This document shows positions 8,452 to 16,776 of a stretch of 64,000 bases of DNA, in pieces; the first letter of the stretch is position 1, and each line of letters opens with the position of its first letter. Origin of the DNA: Maribacter algicola (lineage in GTDB: Bacteria; Bacteroidota; Bacteroidia; Flavobacteriales; Flavobacteriaceae); contig NZ_QUSX01000002.1 of NCBI RefSeq assembly GCF_003933245.1, positions 744,001-808,000 of the forward strand, read 5' to 3'. The notes under the pieces were generated by a model, which had not been told where the DNA came from, did not search any database, and saw only the letters and a program-made list of their open reading frames with translations. A program made the translations under genes and the position numbers.

Positions 8452-8501
8452 GATGATTGGATTTGCTCCTAAAGTTACATCTTTTGAAAATTAGGAAGAA
8501 A

Positions 8502-8801
8502 TTATGCCTCTATCGTTTTTTGTTTCTTGGCAGACTTGAATACGTAGGTATAAAACCACATGATGGTAAACGTTGGTATTACGTCCAAACCTGGAATGAT
8601 TTCTTCAATAAAGGTTATTATACCTGCGGCCTGACCAATTTTTCCCTTGTACATTCGAGTCATCAACCAACCGGACAATGGGGCCCAAATAATATCGGAA
8701 AACTCACCTACGAAGGGTATGGCAAAGGACAGCATTCCTATAGCGTCGAACAGCAATCCCAGGAACAATTGCCTATATTTTTTATCAGTAGTTTTTGACA
8801 T
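8502..8801 (-). CDS. Small membrane protein of unknown function
   Basis: A 99-residue protein with two or three predicted membrane segments (about residues 12-32, 36-50 and 66-90) and charged ends (MSKTTDKKYRQ, SAKKQKTIEA). Sequence features include FDAIGMLSFAIPFVGEFSDIIWAPLSGWLM and a TFIEEIIPGLDVIPTFT loop with a conserved-looking Glu pair, patterns common in small Bacteroidota inner-membrane proteins. It lies 50 bases upstream of the molybdoenzyme gene on the same strand and could be co-transcribed with it, though no functional link is evident. No named family is recognised. Confidence 0.7.
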   Translation of the reverse strand: MSKTTDKKYRQLFLGLLFDAIGMLSFAIPFVGEFSDIIWAPLSGWLMTRMYKGKIGQAAGIITFIEEIIPGLDVIPTFTIMWFYTYVFKSAKKQKTIEA

Positions 8802-9009
8802 GTTATAAATTTAAAAAACCTACTCAAAAGAACAATAACAATGCCAAAATACTGAAAGAAAATTGAATATCCGTTTCAAAACATTTACCAAGGGAACCTC
8901 AGGCAACTTCAAGAGTCAATTTTATAAATCCTTTTTTTTACTCCCCACGAATGACGCTACCAAAATAAGGAATAGGGCAATCGTGGGAAGAACTACCAAG
9001 GATGTCCAA

Positions 9010-9609
9010 TTAAGACAAATCTGAGCTTATCAATTTCAAGAACTCGTTTCGGGTCTCTATTTTTTCAAATTGCCCTCTAAAACCAGAGGTTGTGGTTACG
9101 GAATTCTGTTTTTGCACCCCTCGCATCATCATACACATATGGGAAGCCTCGATTACCACGGCAACACCTTTTGGCTGTAAGGTATTATTGATGCATTCCA
9201 AAATATCATGGGTCAGACGTTCCTGCACCTGTAATCTGCGTGCAAATACATCCACGATTCTAGGGATTTTACTAAGTCCAACTATATGTCCGTTTGGTAT
9301 ATAGGCAACGTGTGCCTTGCCAAAAAATGGTAACATATGATGCTCGCACAAGGAATATAGCTCAATATCCTTTATGATGACCATATCATCATAATCTTCC
9401 TTGAACATGGCCCCTCTCAAGATTTCCTCTGCGTCCTGTTTATAGCCTTGGGTCAAGAATAACATGGCTTTTGCCGCTCTTTCCGGGGTTTTTAAAAGTC
9501 CTTCCCTGCTTTTGTCCTCCCCTATTTCATCAATGACCGATGCAAATTTTTCTTTGATTCCATCGGTTATTTCCATATTGTATTCCTCTAAATTTCTGTA
9601 TGGAGCCAT
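9010..9609 (-). CDS. folE: GTP cyclohydrolase I
   Basis: This 199-residue enzyme converts GTP to 7,8-dihydroneopterin triphosphate, the first step of tetrahydrofolate and queuosine-type pterin synthesis in the cytosol. The zinc-binding [10 protein letters not shown] block (Cys88, His91 region) and the later [21 protein letters not shown] block with the second Cys are intact, as is the PERAAKAM motif. Length is typical of the type IA family. The start [11 protein letters not shown] is preferred because the NLEEYN segment is usual in Flavobacteriia. An internal Met at residue 12 is the alternative. An inverted repeat overlaps its likely promoter, hinting at regulation. Confidence 0.96.
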   Translation of the reverse strand: MAPYRNLEEYNMEITDGIKEKFASVIDEIGEDKSREGLLKTPERAAKAMLFLTQGYKQDAEEILRGAMFKEDYDDMVIIKDIELYSLCEHHMLPFFGKAHVAYIPNGHIVGLSKIPRIVDVFARRLQVQERLTHDILECINNTLQPKGVAVVIEASHMCMMMRGVQKQNSVTTTSGFRGQFEKIETRNEFLKLISSDLS

Positions 9610-9628
9610 TTATTTTGTTTAAGTAAGT

Positions 9629-9654
9629 GAATATTTTATTGAACAAAAATATTC
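9629..9654 (-). promoter_or_regulatory. folE promoter -7 box within a 9-bp inverted repeat
   Basis: On the minus strand TATTTTTG (complement of 9644-9651) fits TAnnTTTG. It lies inside a perfect inverted repeat, GAATATTTT (9629-9637) / AAAATATTC (9646-9654), with an 8-base spacer. A possible -33 TTG (9670-9672) is 18 bases away. A repressor-type operator is plausible, but the repeat is AT-rich. Confidence 0.45.
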
Positions 9655-9816
9655 ATTGTGTTTTCAATACAAGCCAATATATCGTTAAAATTCGAAATCA
9701 ACAATCAAATAAATCATCCGTCGAAGCAATCAAAATTCCAATAGCAGTAGAAAGGACTCATGGATTTTTTTATCTGAACCCCATTCTTTAATTTCACCAG
9801 TTCATTAAACCATGAT

Positions 9817-10497
9817 ATGATCAAAGCCACAAACATCCATAAATATTATGGGGAATTGGAAGTACTGAAGGGTGTTGACCTCCACATAAAACAAGGGGAA
9901 ATCGTTTCCATTGTTGGTGCTTCGGGTGCTGGAAAGACGACACTTTTACAAATTCTGGGCACTTTGGATGTCCTTTCAAATACCAATGACGGGACGTTAT
10001 TTGTAAACGGAACGGAGACGACCAAATTATCTGACAAGGAGTTGGCCAAGTTTAGAAATGAGCACATTGGTTTTATTTTTCAATTCCATCAACTATTGCC
10101 GGAGTTTACGGCGGTGGAAAATGTATGTCTACCTGCATTCATAAAAAAGATGCCCAAAGGGGAGGCCGAAAAAAAAGCCAAGGAGCTGCTTGATTTTTTA
10201 GGACTATCCCATCGCTATGACCATAAGCCCTCAGAACTTTCCGGTGGAGAACAGCAAAGAGTGGCAGTGGCCCGCGCACTGATAAATAATCCCTCTATCA
10301 TTTTTGCCGATGAACCCAGCGGAAACTTGGACTCTGAAAGTGCCGACAATCTTCACAATTTGTTTTTTGAACTTCGCGAAAAATTCGGGCAGACATTTGT
10401 AATTGTCACCCACAACGAGGAACTCGCAGAAATGGCCGATAGAAAATTGACCATGGTCGATGGTAAAATTATTGATAAAGAGGTCATACTTTCCTGA
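9817..10497 (+). CDS. ABC transporter ATP-binding protein, LolD type
   Basis: A 226-residue ATPase with Walker A GASGAGKT (34-41), Q-loop region [18 protein letters not shown] (about 86-103), signature LSGGEQQR (141-148) and Walker B IIFADEP (161-167) followed by SGNLD. The [12 protein letters not shown] stretch and the compact size are those of the LolD/MacB branch that drives lipoprotein release or efflux from the inner membrane. No LolC/E permease lies next to it. In Flavobacteriia the permease gene is usually elsewhere. A CPBP protease follows after 4 bases. LolD is the most likely identity but a generic MacB-type ATPase is possible. Confidence 0.85.
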   Translation: MIKATNIHKYYGELEVLKGVDLHIKQGEIVSIVGASGAGKTTLLQILGTLDVLSNTNDGTLFVNGTETTKLSDKELAKFRNEHIGFIFQFHQLLPEFTAVENVCLPAFIKKMPKGEAEKKAKELLDFLGLSHRYDHKPSELSGGEQQRVAVARALINNPSIIFADEPSGNLDSESADNLHNLFFELREKFGQTFVIVTHNEELAEMADRKLTMVDGKIIDKEVILS

Positions 10498-10501
10498 AAC
10501 C

Positions 10502-11056
10502 ATGCTAGAGGAGATTGTTCTGTTTTTAAAAAAACCGGTTTACAAAGAAGAGGCTTCCACGAGTATACATAGGAAACTCATATATATTGTCAAATTGGCA
10601 ATACTTGCCATTTCCCTCAGTGTGGTTCTGAGCCTCCTTATTGGTTTAATGGAGTCCATCTTTGGCCTTGAGCTAGGGAAACATGCCATGGACGATTTTC
10701 TTGAAAACTACCCCATAATCTACCTTTTACTGTTCGCTGTGATCGGTGCGCCTCTTATAGAGGAATTACTGTTCCGGGGACCTATGGTTTGGTTCAGACA
10801 ATCAAAATTTTTCCCGATTGCCTTTTATGTCCTGACGGCCGGATTTGGTTTTCTGCATATCTCAAATTACGAGATGAGTCCACAAAATCTGTTGCTATCG
10901 CCCATTCTAGTGGCACCCCAATTGGCTGCGGGATTGTTACTTGGGTTCACTAGGGTGAAATTCGGGCTATTATATTCCATCCTCTTGCATGCACTATATA
11001 ACTTAATTCTTGTCGGTCCCATTTTTGTGTTCAAACTCTTAGATATCCCTATGTAA
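10502..11056 (+). CDS. CPBP-family intramembrane metalloprotease
   Basis: A 184-residue membrane protein with four or more hydrophobic segments and the hallmarks of the Abi/CAAX protease (CPBP) family: EExxxR as EELLFR (Glu87, Glu88, Arg92), FLHISN with His119, and LHALYN with His163. These residues form the intramembrane glutamate/histidine active site of Rce1-like proteases. The ATG at 10502 is chosen because the longer open frame overlaps the upstream ATPase gene. It begins 4 bases after that gene and shares a TAATG stop/start with the next one, so three genes form one operon. Its substrate is unknown. Confidence 0.85.
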   Translation: MLEEIVLFLKKPVYKEEASTSIHRKLIYIVKLAILAISLSVVLSLLIGLMESIFGLELGKHAMDDFLENYPIIYLLLFAVIGAPLIEELLFRGPMVWFRQSKFFPIAFYVLTAGFGFLHISNYEMSPQNLLLSPILVAPQLAAGLLLGFTRVKFGLLYSILLHALYNLILVGPIFVFKLLDIPM

Positions 11057-11820
11057 TGAACAAAAAGGAACTAAAAGAGTTTTTAGACCAAAAGGTCATC
11101 GAATATAACAATCCCAAGTTTTTGGAATCCGATCCCATTCAAATCCCCCATCGGTATAACAAAAAGGAGGACATAGAGATCAGTGGTTTTTTAACGGCGA
11201 CCATTGCTTGGGGAAATCGCAAAAGTATAATAAACAATGCCCAAAAGATGATGCATCTTTTGGACGATAGCCCTCATGACTTCGTGCTGAACCACACAGA
11301 AGCGGATCTGGAAACTATGCAAGACTTTGTCCATAGGACCTTCAATGGCACTGACCTTTCTTACTTTATTAGGAGCCTCAAGCACATCTTTAACAACTAC
11401 AATGGGCTCGAAGGGATTTTTACCCAAAATCAGGGTAAAACCTCTTTGCAACCCACCATTTCAGTTTTTAAAGAACACTTCTTTGAACTCCCGTTTGAGA
11501 GACGTACGGCAAAACATGTGTCCGACCCCTTGAAAGGTTCAGCGGCAAAACGTATCAATATGTACCTACGTTGGATGGTACGTAGTGCCAATACCCATGT
11601 CGATTTTGGGCTGTGGAAAGGTATCCCGGCCTCTAAATTGTCCTGCCCTTTGGACGTACATTCCGGCAATGTGGCCCGGAAACTTCAAGTACTCAAACGC
11701 AAACAGAATGATGCCAAGGCCTTGGAGGAACTGGACAGGAATCTAAGAAAGTTGGATCCTACCGACCCCGTAAAATATGATTTCGCTCTTTTTGGTTTGG
11801 GTGTGTTTGAAAAGTTTTAG
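11056..11820 (+). CDS. TIGR02757 (DUF2400) family protein
   Basis: A 254-residue cytosolic protein matching the TIGR02757 pattern: SGFLTATIAWGNRKSIINNA near residue 45, FNGTDLSYFIRSLKHI near 98, KRINMYLRWMVR near 165 and LDVHSGNVARKL near 202. The helical architecture and the LRWMVR...DxHxGxxAR arrangement recall helix-hairpin-helix DNA glycosylase-like folds, but no activity is established for the family. Translation is coupled to the CPBP gene by a 1-base overlap. The last 4 bases overlap the convergent peroxidase gene. Family confident, function unknown. Confidence 0.82.
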   Translation: MNKKELKEFLDQKVIEYNNPKFLESDPIQIPHRYNKKEDIEISGFLTATIAWGNRKSIINNAQKMMHLLDDSPHDFVLNHTEADLETMQDFVHRTFNGTDLSYFIRSLKHIFNNYNGLEGIFTQNQGKTSLQPTISVFKEHFFELPFERRTAKHVSDPLKGSAAKRINMYLRWMVRSANTHVDFGLWKGIPASKLSCPLDVHSGNVARKLQVLKRKQNDAKALEELDRNLRKLDPTDPVKYDFALFGLGVFEKF

Positions 11821-13646
11821 TTCAGGCTTTCAAATTCCTTATCGGTCAGGGTTTTTAAGAATGCGATAATGGCCTTTGATTCGTTGTCCGTCAACCCCTG
11901 GGAATCAGGAGGAAGGGTCTGATTGGGAACATCAAGTCCCATTCCCTGACCGCCGCCCACATTATAAAAAGTAATGACATCTTCCAGGTTGTCGTACACG
12001 CCATTATGCATGTAGGGCGCGGTCACTTCACTATTTCGTACGGTAGATGTTTTAAAAAAATTACGTTTCTCTGCCACCTTATATGGAAAATATTGTCCCA
12101 TATCCTCATCCAATTCCGGGTGGTCAAAATCATCGGTTTTTGGTACCCCTAAATTTTCAAATTCGGTTTCCATGTATTTGGGAGGAACCGTACCATTGAA
12201 AGCCGGGGGGAAATGACATGTGGCGCATGCAGCCTTGCCCATAAAAAGATTGAAACCTTCTATTTCCTCGTCCGTAAGTGATGCTTCCAAATCCTGCATA
12301 TTTCTGTCAAATTTGGAATCGAAAGGAGCCAAGCTTCGTATGTACGTCGCAATGGCGTTACGTACATTCAGGTCGGAAATGGTACCCTTGTACAACGAAT
12401 CGAACTGAACCTTATAATCGGCATTCGCTTGAACTTTTTGCTCCAAAAGTTTTAAATCGATATGAAACTCGTCCTCATTGTTCGCTACGTTTACGATTTG
12501 ATCCTCGAGACCATCCGAACGACCATCGTAAAAGAACGAGGTTTGATAGGCTGCGTAACTTAACGTAGGGGTGTTTCGTTGAAGCTCTTTATTGTTAATG
12601 CCGATTGCTATTTTCCGTCCGTCCGAAAAGGCTTTCTCCTTTATATGACAAGAAGCACAGCTTATGGTTCCGGTACTTGACAAAGAGGGGTCGTTGAAGA
12701 GTTTTCTCCCCAATTCAATACGATCCTGGGTCATTTGCGGATCCCGTTGTTCCGAAAACATTTTCATATTGAAAAAGTCTTTATTGAACAGATTGGCAAC
12801 GGAAGGATTTAAAGTGCGGGACGTGTTCATGGAAATCCCCCAATCGCTGGCAGTCAAATGGATTAATTTCAATTGTTTGTTGGTGTGATCTTTTAAAAAG
12901 GCGTATCGGTCAAAACTGTCAAAATCGGAAGCATTTAAATCCTTTATCGTTAAGGCGATTTCGGTCTTCCAATGCTCATAGAGGGATTTGTCGTTGAAGG
13001 CATTTTCATAAATATCGATAACCTTGGCAAGGGTTTCGTAATTGTATACCGCTTCTTTCATGGAATTTGACAACATGGGGGAATCAAAGCCTGAAATGCC
13101 CTTGGTCGCAATGTTTACCACGGCATCACGAATCATCTTGAGGTGATGTCGATCTCTTTGATTGATCAGGATATGATTCTTTCTAACAAAAGGTATGCGC
13201 ACCTTTAAGTATTCCAATATGGTATTTAATTCCTTGTTGGAAAAGCCTTCTTCGGCAAACAAAAGTTCCTCCAAAACTTGAAAACTTTTCGGGTGAAGCA
13301 CCTTAATATCCTGATAATCGTCTATTTCTACCTTTACTAGGTTTGGTGCGTTCATGGAAAGGTAATTTTCATAATCATAAGCGATGAGCATGGGCTCTGC
13401 CCTCTTATACCATTCTCTAGACTTTAAAAATAATTCCCGATTGGCCTCTATTGAGTTTAAGGTGTCCATTTGCGAAATAAACTGCGCCGTGCTATCCAAA
13501 GTAGTGAAGTAATGCGCTCGTATGGATTCATTAAATACGGATTCCATGTCATTTGAAGCCAACAATTTAGGTTCCTTATCCTCTTTGCATGAAATCATCA
13601 ACACAAATGTGGTACCCATAATCAATCCTAAATCTTTTATTCCCAT
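11817..13646 (-). CDS. Di-haem cytochrome c peroxidase with helical (imelysin-like) N-terminal half, lipoprotein
   Basis: A 609-residue lipoprotein (Cys20 in LMISC, then KED, which fits a surface-export signal). Residues about 30-280 are an all-helical region with no haem motif, resembling the imelysin/EfeO-type helical fold. Residues about 300-600 are a bacterial cytochrome c peroxidase/MauG-type module with two haem sites, CASCH (330-334) and CATCH (474-478), plus NTPTL, FFYDGR, TVRNSEVTAPYMHNG and LTDNESKAIIAFLKTL typical of the family. The second half should reduce peroxide or modify a protein. The N-terminal half may dock a metal or partner. It is downstream of a PhoX-like lipoprotein gene with a terminator between. 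The haem domain is certain. The N-terminal fold is an inference. Confidence 0.85.
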   Translation of the reverse strand: MGIKDLGLIMGTTFVLMISCKEDKEPKLLASNDMESVFNESIRAHYFTTLDSTAQFISQMDTLNSIEANRELFLKSREWYKRAEPMLIAYDYENYLSMNAPNLVKVEIDDYQDIKVLHPKSFQVLEELLFAEEGFSNKELNTILEYLKVRIPFVRKNHILINQRDRHHLKMIRDAVVNIATKGISGFDSPMLSNSMKEAVYNYETLAKVIDIYENAFNDKSLYEHWKTEIALTIKDLNASDFDSFDRYAFLKDHTNKQLKLIHLTASDWGISMNTSRTLNPSVANLFNKDFFNMKMFSEQRDPQMTQDRIELGRKLFNDPSLSSTGTISCASCHIKEKAFSDGRKIAIGINNKELQRNTPTLSYAAYQTSFFYDGRSDGLEDQIVNVANNEDEFHIDLKLLEQKVQANADYKVQFDSLYKGTISDLNVRNAIATYIRSLAPFDSKFDRNMQDLEASLTDEEIEGFNLFMGKAACATCHFPPAFNGTVPPKYMETEFENLGVPKTDDFDHPELDEDMGQYFPYKVAEKRNFFKTSTVRNSEVTAPYMHNGVYDNLEDVITFYNVGGGQGMGLDVPNQTLPPDSQGLTDNESKAIIAFLKTLTDKEFESLN

Positions 13647-13670
13647 ATTCGTTTGATTTTTAGAATAGAT

Positions 13671-13700
13671 AAAAGGGTTTCTTTTCGAAGAAACCCTTTT
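13671..13700 (-). terminator. Hairpin between PhoX-like and peroxidase genes
   Basis: Perfect 13-bp stem AAAAGGGTTTCTT (13671-13683) / AAGAAACCCTTTT (13688-13700) with a 4-base loop, ending in T on the minus strand. It lies 19 bases past the PhoX-like stop and 24 bases before the peroxidase start, so the pair may be partly uncoupled or the hairpin may cap the upstream message. Confidence 0.82.
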
Positions 13701-13719
13701 TTAAAATTTTTAAGTCCGA

Positions 13720-15342
13720 TTATCTAGGTAAGCCTGTTACTTTAAAAAGGAAGGAACCTTCCAAGGTAGCACTGGATTCATCGATGGCCGTTGGATCCAC
13801 AAACTTCAATCCGTCCGCACGAACAGCAGTTTCAGGAGTCGTACTGAAATTCCATCCATGTACCTGTGCACCGCCCATAAAGGTTGGCTCGGAAGCACCA
13901 ATTACATCGGTCACATCGATTAGACCAGTTATTTCCCACATATCGGTAGTAGTTCCCAAACCTAATCCTGCCGCAACGGTCTGGTTACACTCCATGACCT
14001 CTACAAAGGCACCGGTATTCAAATCCAATTGCCATAATTTTGCAAATCCGGAAATATCGGCATTCAAAGAAGCATAACCATTGGGGTCTTCTTGGATATA
14101 GGCATAGTTTTCGGTTACCAAAATATTATCTGGAGAATGCATTCCATCACCCTTTCCGCCTTCCAAATCACCATCCACCACAACGGTCAATTTCGCGTCA
14201 CCGGTAGGATTATCTGGATTGAGTTCCAATTTATATACCCTACCAAATCCGGTCCCTCTCAAGTTAAGGTCTGGGTTATCGCCCCGTATCCTTCCGGTGG
14301 CATTGAAATAAACTTCTCTGTTGGCCTGGGCAGAACCCTTTCTCCAGTCAATATCCTCAATTCGCTGAAAGCCTATCGCAGATGAATCGATGGCCTCTTG
14401 GTTCAATTCGGCCAAGGTCCTTTCCGTAACTTCTACCCATTCAACATCATACTCGATATCTTCGGCCATTCCCATTTCAAACAATTGTCCACCTGCACCA
14501 GGTGCGGATTCCACAGGGTTTTTCCCTCTCAACACATATAATTTCCCACCATACAAATCTCCTCTAGAACCTACGTACATTCCAAAATGTGCTTGTGGAT
14601 AGGTATTATTACTATCATCATCTCCCATAAACACAACGGTTTGGGACGGATAGGCATCCTTACCGATCACCACGGCATTTTCCGTGGACCACTCGCCCAT
14701 AGCAGGAAGTCTTTCGGCCTCTACCCTATTTTCCACGGCTCTAAAAGGATTTACTTTGTAGACGCCTTTGGCGTTTCCTCCCCATTCACCGCCGGAAAGG
14801 TACAAAGGCCCAAATCCATGTTCCTCAACGGTTACCGAAGAACCTGAACACATAGCTGTAAAGGCAGTGGCGGTTGAATTGACGATGTAATCCCCTTCCA
14901 TGGGCTCTAAATTCGAGTTCATTCGGATTCGGGCAATGGAATAATCGGCCTCCAAATTGTTGATAAATGCGTACGTACCATCTCCATAGGGATACAAAGC
15001 GGCACCGTCCATATAAGAACCATATACAAAGGTGGAATCCGATGCTAAGATATCAGCGGAAGAAAGAATCATTTTTAGATTGGCGGAACTTGCAAAAGAA
15101 CCTTTCAATTCAAAAACATCATCAGGCACTACAGAACTGGTCAAAGGTACCATTTCCTCAATGGTAAGGTCCTGTCCGTCCTCTCCGTCCTGACCATCTA
15201 CCCCATCCCTTCCGTCAACACCGTCGATGCCGTCACGACCGTCCATACCATCGAGCCCGTCCTCCGGATTACAACTAACGGCCGCAATCCCAAGCAGGGA
15301 AAGCGCACAGATTTTAAACAATACATTTTTTGATTTTTTCAT
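13720..15342 (-). CDS. Lipoprotein with collagen-like GxD repeats and a PhoX/DUF839-like domain
   Basis: A 540-residue lipoprotein (Cys24 in AVSC). Residues about 29-58 are ten tandem Gly-X-Asp triplets, a collagen-like stalk common in Bacteroidota surface proteins. The remainder looks like a beta-propeller: LYLSGGEWGGNAKGVYKVNP, FGMYVGSRGDLYGGKLYVLRG and DGMHSPDNILVTENYAYIQEDPN resemble the PhoX/DUF839 blocks that bind Ca/Fe in secreted phosphatases. The conserved SPDN...QEDPN block is the best evidence. It is upstream of the di-haem peroxidase on the same strand, so the two may act together outside the cell. The alkaline phosphatase label is tentative, since a full PhoX active site cannot be traced by eye. 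Confidence 0.65.
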   Translation of the reverse strand: MKKSKNVLFKICALSLLGIAAVSCNPEDGLDGMDGRDGIDGVDGRDGVDGQDGEDGQDLTIEEMVPLTSSVVPDDVFELKGSFASSANLKMILSSADILASDSTFVYGSYMDGAALYPYGDGTYAFINNLEADYSIARIRMNSNLEPMEGDYIVNSTATAFTAMCSGSSVTVEEHGFGPLYLSGGEWGGNAKGVYKVNPFRAVENRVEAERLPAMGEWSTENAVVIGKDAYPSQTVVFMGDDDSNNTYPQAHFGMYVGSRGDLYGGKLYVLRGKNPVESAPGAGGQLFEMGMAEDIEYDVEWVEVTERTLAELNQEAIDSSAIGFQRIEDIDWRKGSAQANREVYFNATGRIRGDNPDLNLRGTGFGRVYKLELNPDNPTGDAKLTVVVDGDLEGGKGDGMHSPDNILVTENYAYIQEDPNGYASLNADISGFAKLWQLDLNTGAFVEVMECNQTVAAGLGLGTTTDMWEITGLIDVTDVIGASEPTFMGGAQVHGWNFSTTPETAVRADGLKFVDPTAIDESSATLEGSFLFKVTGLPR

Positions 15343-15373
15343 TTTCGTTACAGTTTTCAGGTTATGAATAGTC

Positions 15374-15400
15374 CAAAACTATAACGAGTACCTTGTTATA
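15374..15400 (-). promoter_or_regulatory. -7 box and inverted repeat before the PhoX-like gene
   Basis: TAGTTTTG on the minus strand (complement of 15374-15381) fits TAnnTTTG, about 32 bases before the start codon. A 6-bp inverted repeat TATAAC (15380-15385) / GTTATA (15395-15400) adjoins it, and ACCTT (15390-15394) / AAGGT (15400-15404) overlaps that. No good -33 TTG is seen, suggesting activator dependence. Confidence 0.4.
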
Positions 15401-15502
15401 AGGTGTCCTTAAAATTAGGAATGTATTACGATTAGTTTTCCTAAATGTTAGGGCTTTAATTTAATGTAAATTCACCGTTTATAAATTCATTGTAAGTTGG
15501 TT

Positions 15503-16639
15503 TTAGCCCACGATGCCCATGTTGCCCAAATCCAGCATTTGTTTTTTTCCGCCTTCCGCAATAGACCTGTAGATAGCCTCCACAATGATCATGTCCCTCT
15601 TCCCCATTTCCCCAGGGGCCACATTTGGTGTTCCCATGAGTATGTGTTTGACAAAATCGTCCATTTGAAGAGCCTGCTGCCTTTGATGTGGAAAACTGAT
15701 GACGTTTCCGTTGGATGTTCTACCGCTGATGGGCCCATAGCTATGGGCAGGATCCAATTCAAACCAACCATTGCTGCAATGTGATTTTAGCCTGTTTCCA
15801 TTGGCATTATGGGAGGTCATCATATGGGCGACGGCATCATTGGGAAATTCGAATTGGGCCGTTATGGTTTCGTCCGTATCCTTAAAATAATCGGGTCTGG
15901 TACTAAATTCCTGTGCCGAAACCGATGAAGGGTTTGACCCACAACCGTAAATACTGGTCTGTATGGAATAAACGCCCATGTTCATCAAGGCACCTCCACC
16001 GGATAATTCCTTATTTAGTCGCCATTGATCCGGATTCCCATTGGAAATATATCCTGCATCCGAAGAAACAAAATGAACATCCCCAAATGTCTTTTCGGCT
16101 ACATATTTTTTTACTTCCTTCGTGTACGGGTCGGATTGCATTCTATATCCAACAGATAACTTTACGCCCGCTTTGTTACAGGCATCAATGATAGCATCGC
16201 ATTCGGCAACATTTAAGGCCATAGGTTTCTCACAAATTACATGTTTACCTGCCTTCGCGGCACGAATACTAAAATCCGCATGCATACTGTTAGGAAGTAC
16301 CACATAAACGATATCAATCGCTTCGTTGTTTGCGATACTATCAAAATTTTCATAGTTAAAGGTGTTCTCCTTTGGTATTGCATATTTTTCTTGCCAGATT
16401 TTTTCCTTTTCACGGGTCCCAGTAACGATTCCCGCCAAGTAGCAGTGTTCAGTATCCTGCAATGAAGGTGCCAATTGATATGTGCTATAACTTCCAAGCC
16501 CAACCAAAGCGATACCCAATTTTTTATTTAGTGCTTTTGTACTTTGGCCACAGGCCAAACTCGTGCCTCCCAACAAGGTACTTGCGGCAATTCCCTTTCC
16601 AAGGGTTATTCCAAAGTCGCGTCTCGTAAATATTTTCAT
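15503..16639 (-). CDS. Gfo/Idh/MocA-family oxidoreductase, Tat-exported
   Basis: A 378-residue NAD(P)-dependent oxidoreductase. The N-terminus TRRDFGITLGKG plus a hydrophobic stretch and SLACGQ is a twin-arginine-type signal, so the enzyme is probably periplasmic, like glucose-fructose oxidoreductase. The Rossmann motif ALVGLGSYS follows at about residues 45-53. EKPMALN (the conserved EKP Lys) is near 140, and the C-terminal substrate domain has GGGALMNMGVYSIQ. The family acts on sugars or inositols and on glycosidic linkages. The substrate here cannot be read. A perfect 21-bp palindrome sits 20 bases before the start, suggesting inducer control, possibly by a carbohydrate-responsive regulator. 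Confidence 0.85.
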   Translation of the reverse strand: MKIFTRRDFGITLGKGIAASTLLGGTSLACGQSTKALNKKLGIALVGLGSYSTYQLAPSLQDTEHCYLAGIVTGTREKEKIWQEKYAIPKENTFNYENFDSIANNEAIDIVYVVLPNSMHADFSIRAAKAGKHVICEKPMALNVAECDAIIDACNKAGVKLSVGYRMQSDPYTKEVKKYVAEKTFGDVHFVSSDAGYISNGNPDQWRLNKELSGGGALMNMGVYSIQTSIYGCGSNPSSVSAQEFSTRPDYFKDTDETITAQFEFPNDAVAHMMTSHNANGNRLKSHCSNGWFELDPAHSYGPISGRTSNGNVISFPHQRQQALQMDDFVKHILMGTPNVAPGEMGKRDMIIVEAIYRSIAEGGKKQMLDLGNMGIVG

Positions 16640-16658
16640 TTTAAAAGAATATTAAAAT

Positions 16659-16679
16659 AGTGTATCAATTTGATACACT
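16659..16679. promoter_or_regulatory. Perfect 21-bp palindrome, candidate operator
   Basis: Arms AGTGTATCA (16659-16667) and TGATACACT (16671-16679) are exact inverse complements around ATT. It lies between the divergent Gfo/Idh gene (start 16639) and the S10 peptidase gene (start 16777), closer to the former. The length and symmetry fit a LacI- or GntR-type regulator. None is in the window. Confidence 0.6.
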
Positions 16680-16776
16680 CTTAAATATAATAAGAATTAA
16701 ATTGAATTTTAGAACGGATTAAGAAATAGAATTATCTATATAATGGTTATTTTTAGGAGACTAATTCAAACTACAT

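Noticed and set aside
8922..9003. Minus-strand open stretch of about 25 codons (a hydrophobic helix, then Ser-Lys-Lys-Lys-Asp-Leu-stop) between the small membrane protein and folE
   Set aside because: It looks like a single-helix peptide, but no ATG or GTG precedes the helix and a stop occurs inside the end of folE. A TTG would leave only about 20 residues, so I cannot support it as a gene; it may be a remnant.
15171..15262. Short tandem DNA repeat in the 5' part of the PhoX-like gene
   Set aside because: It is explained by the codons of the Gly-X-Asp collagen-like repeats and is part of the coding sequence, not a separate element.
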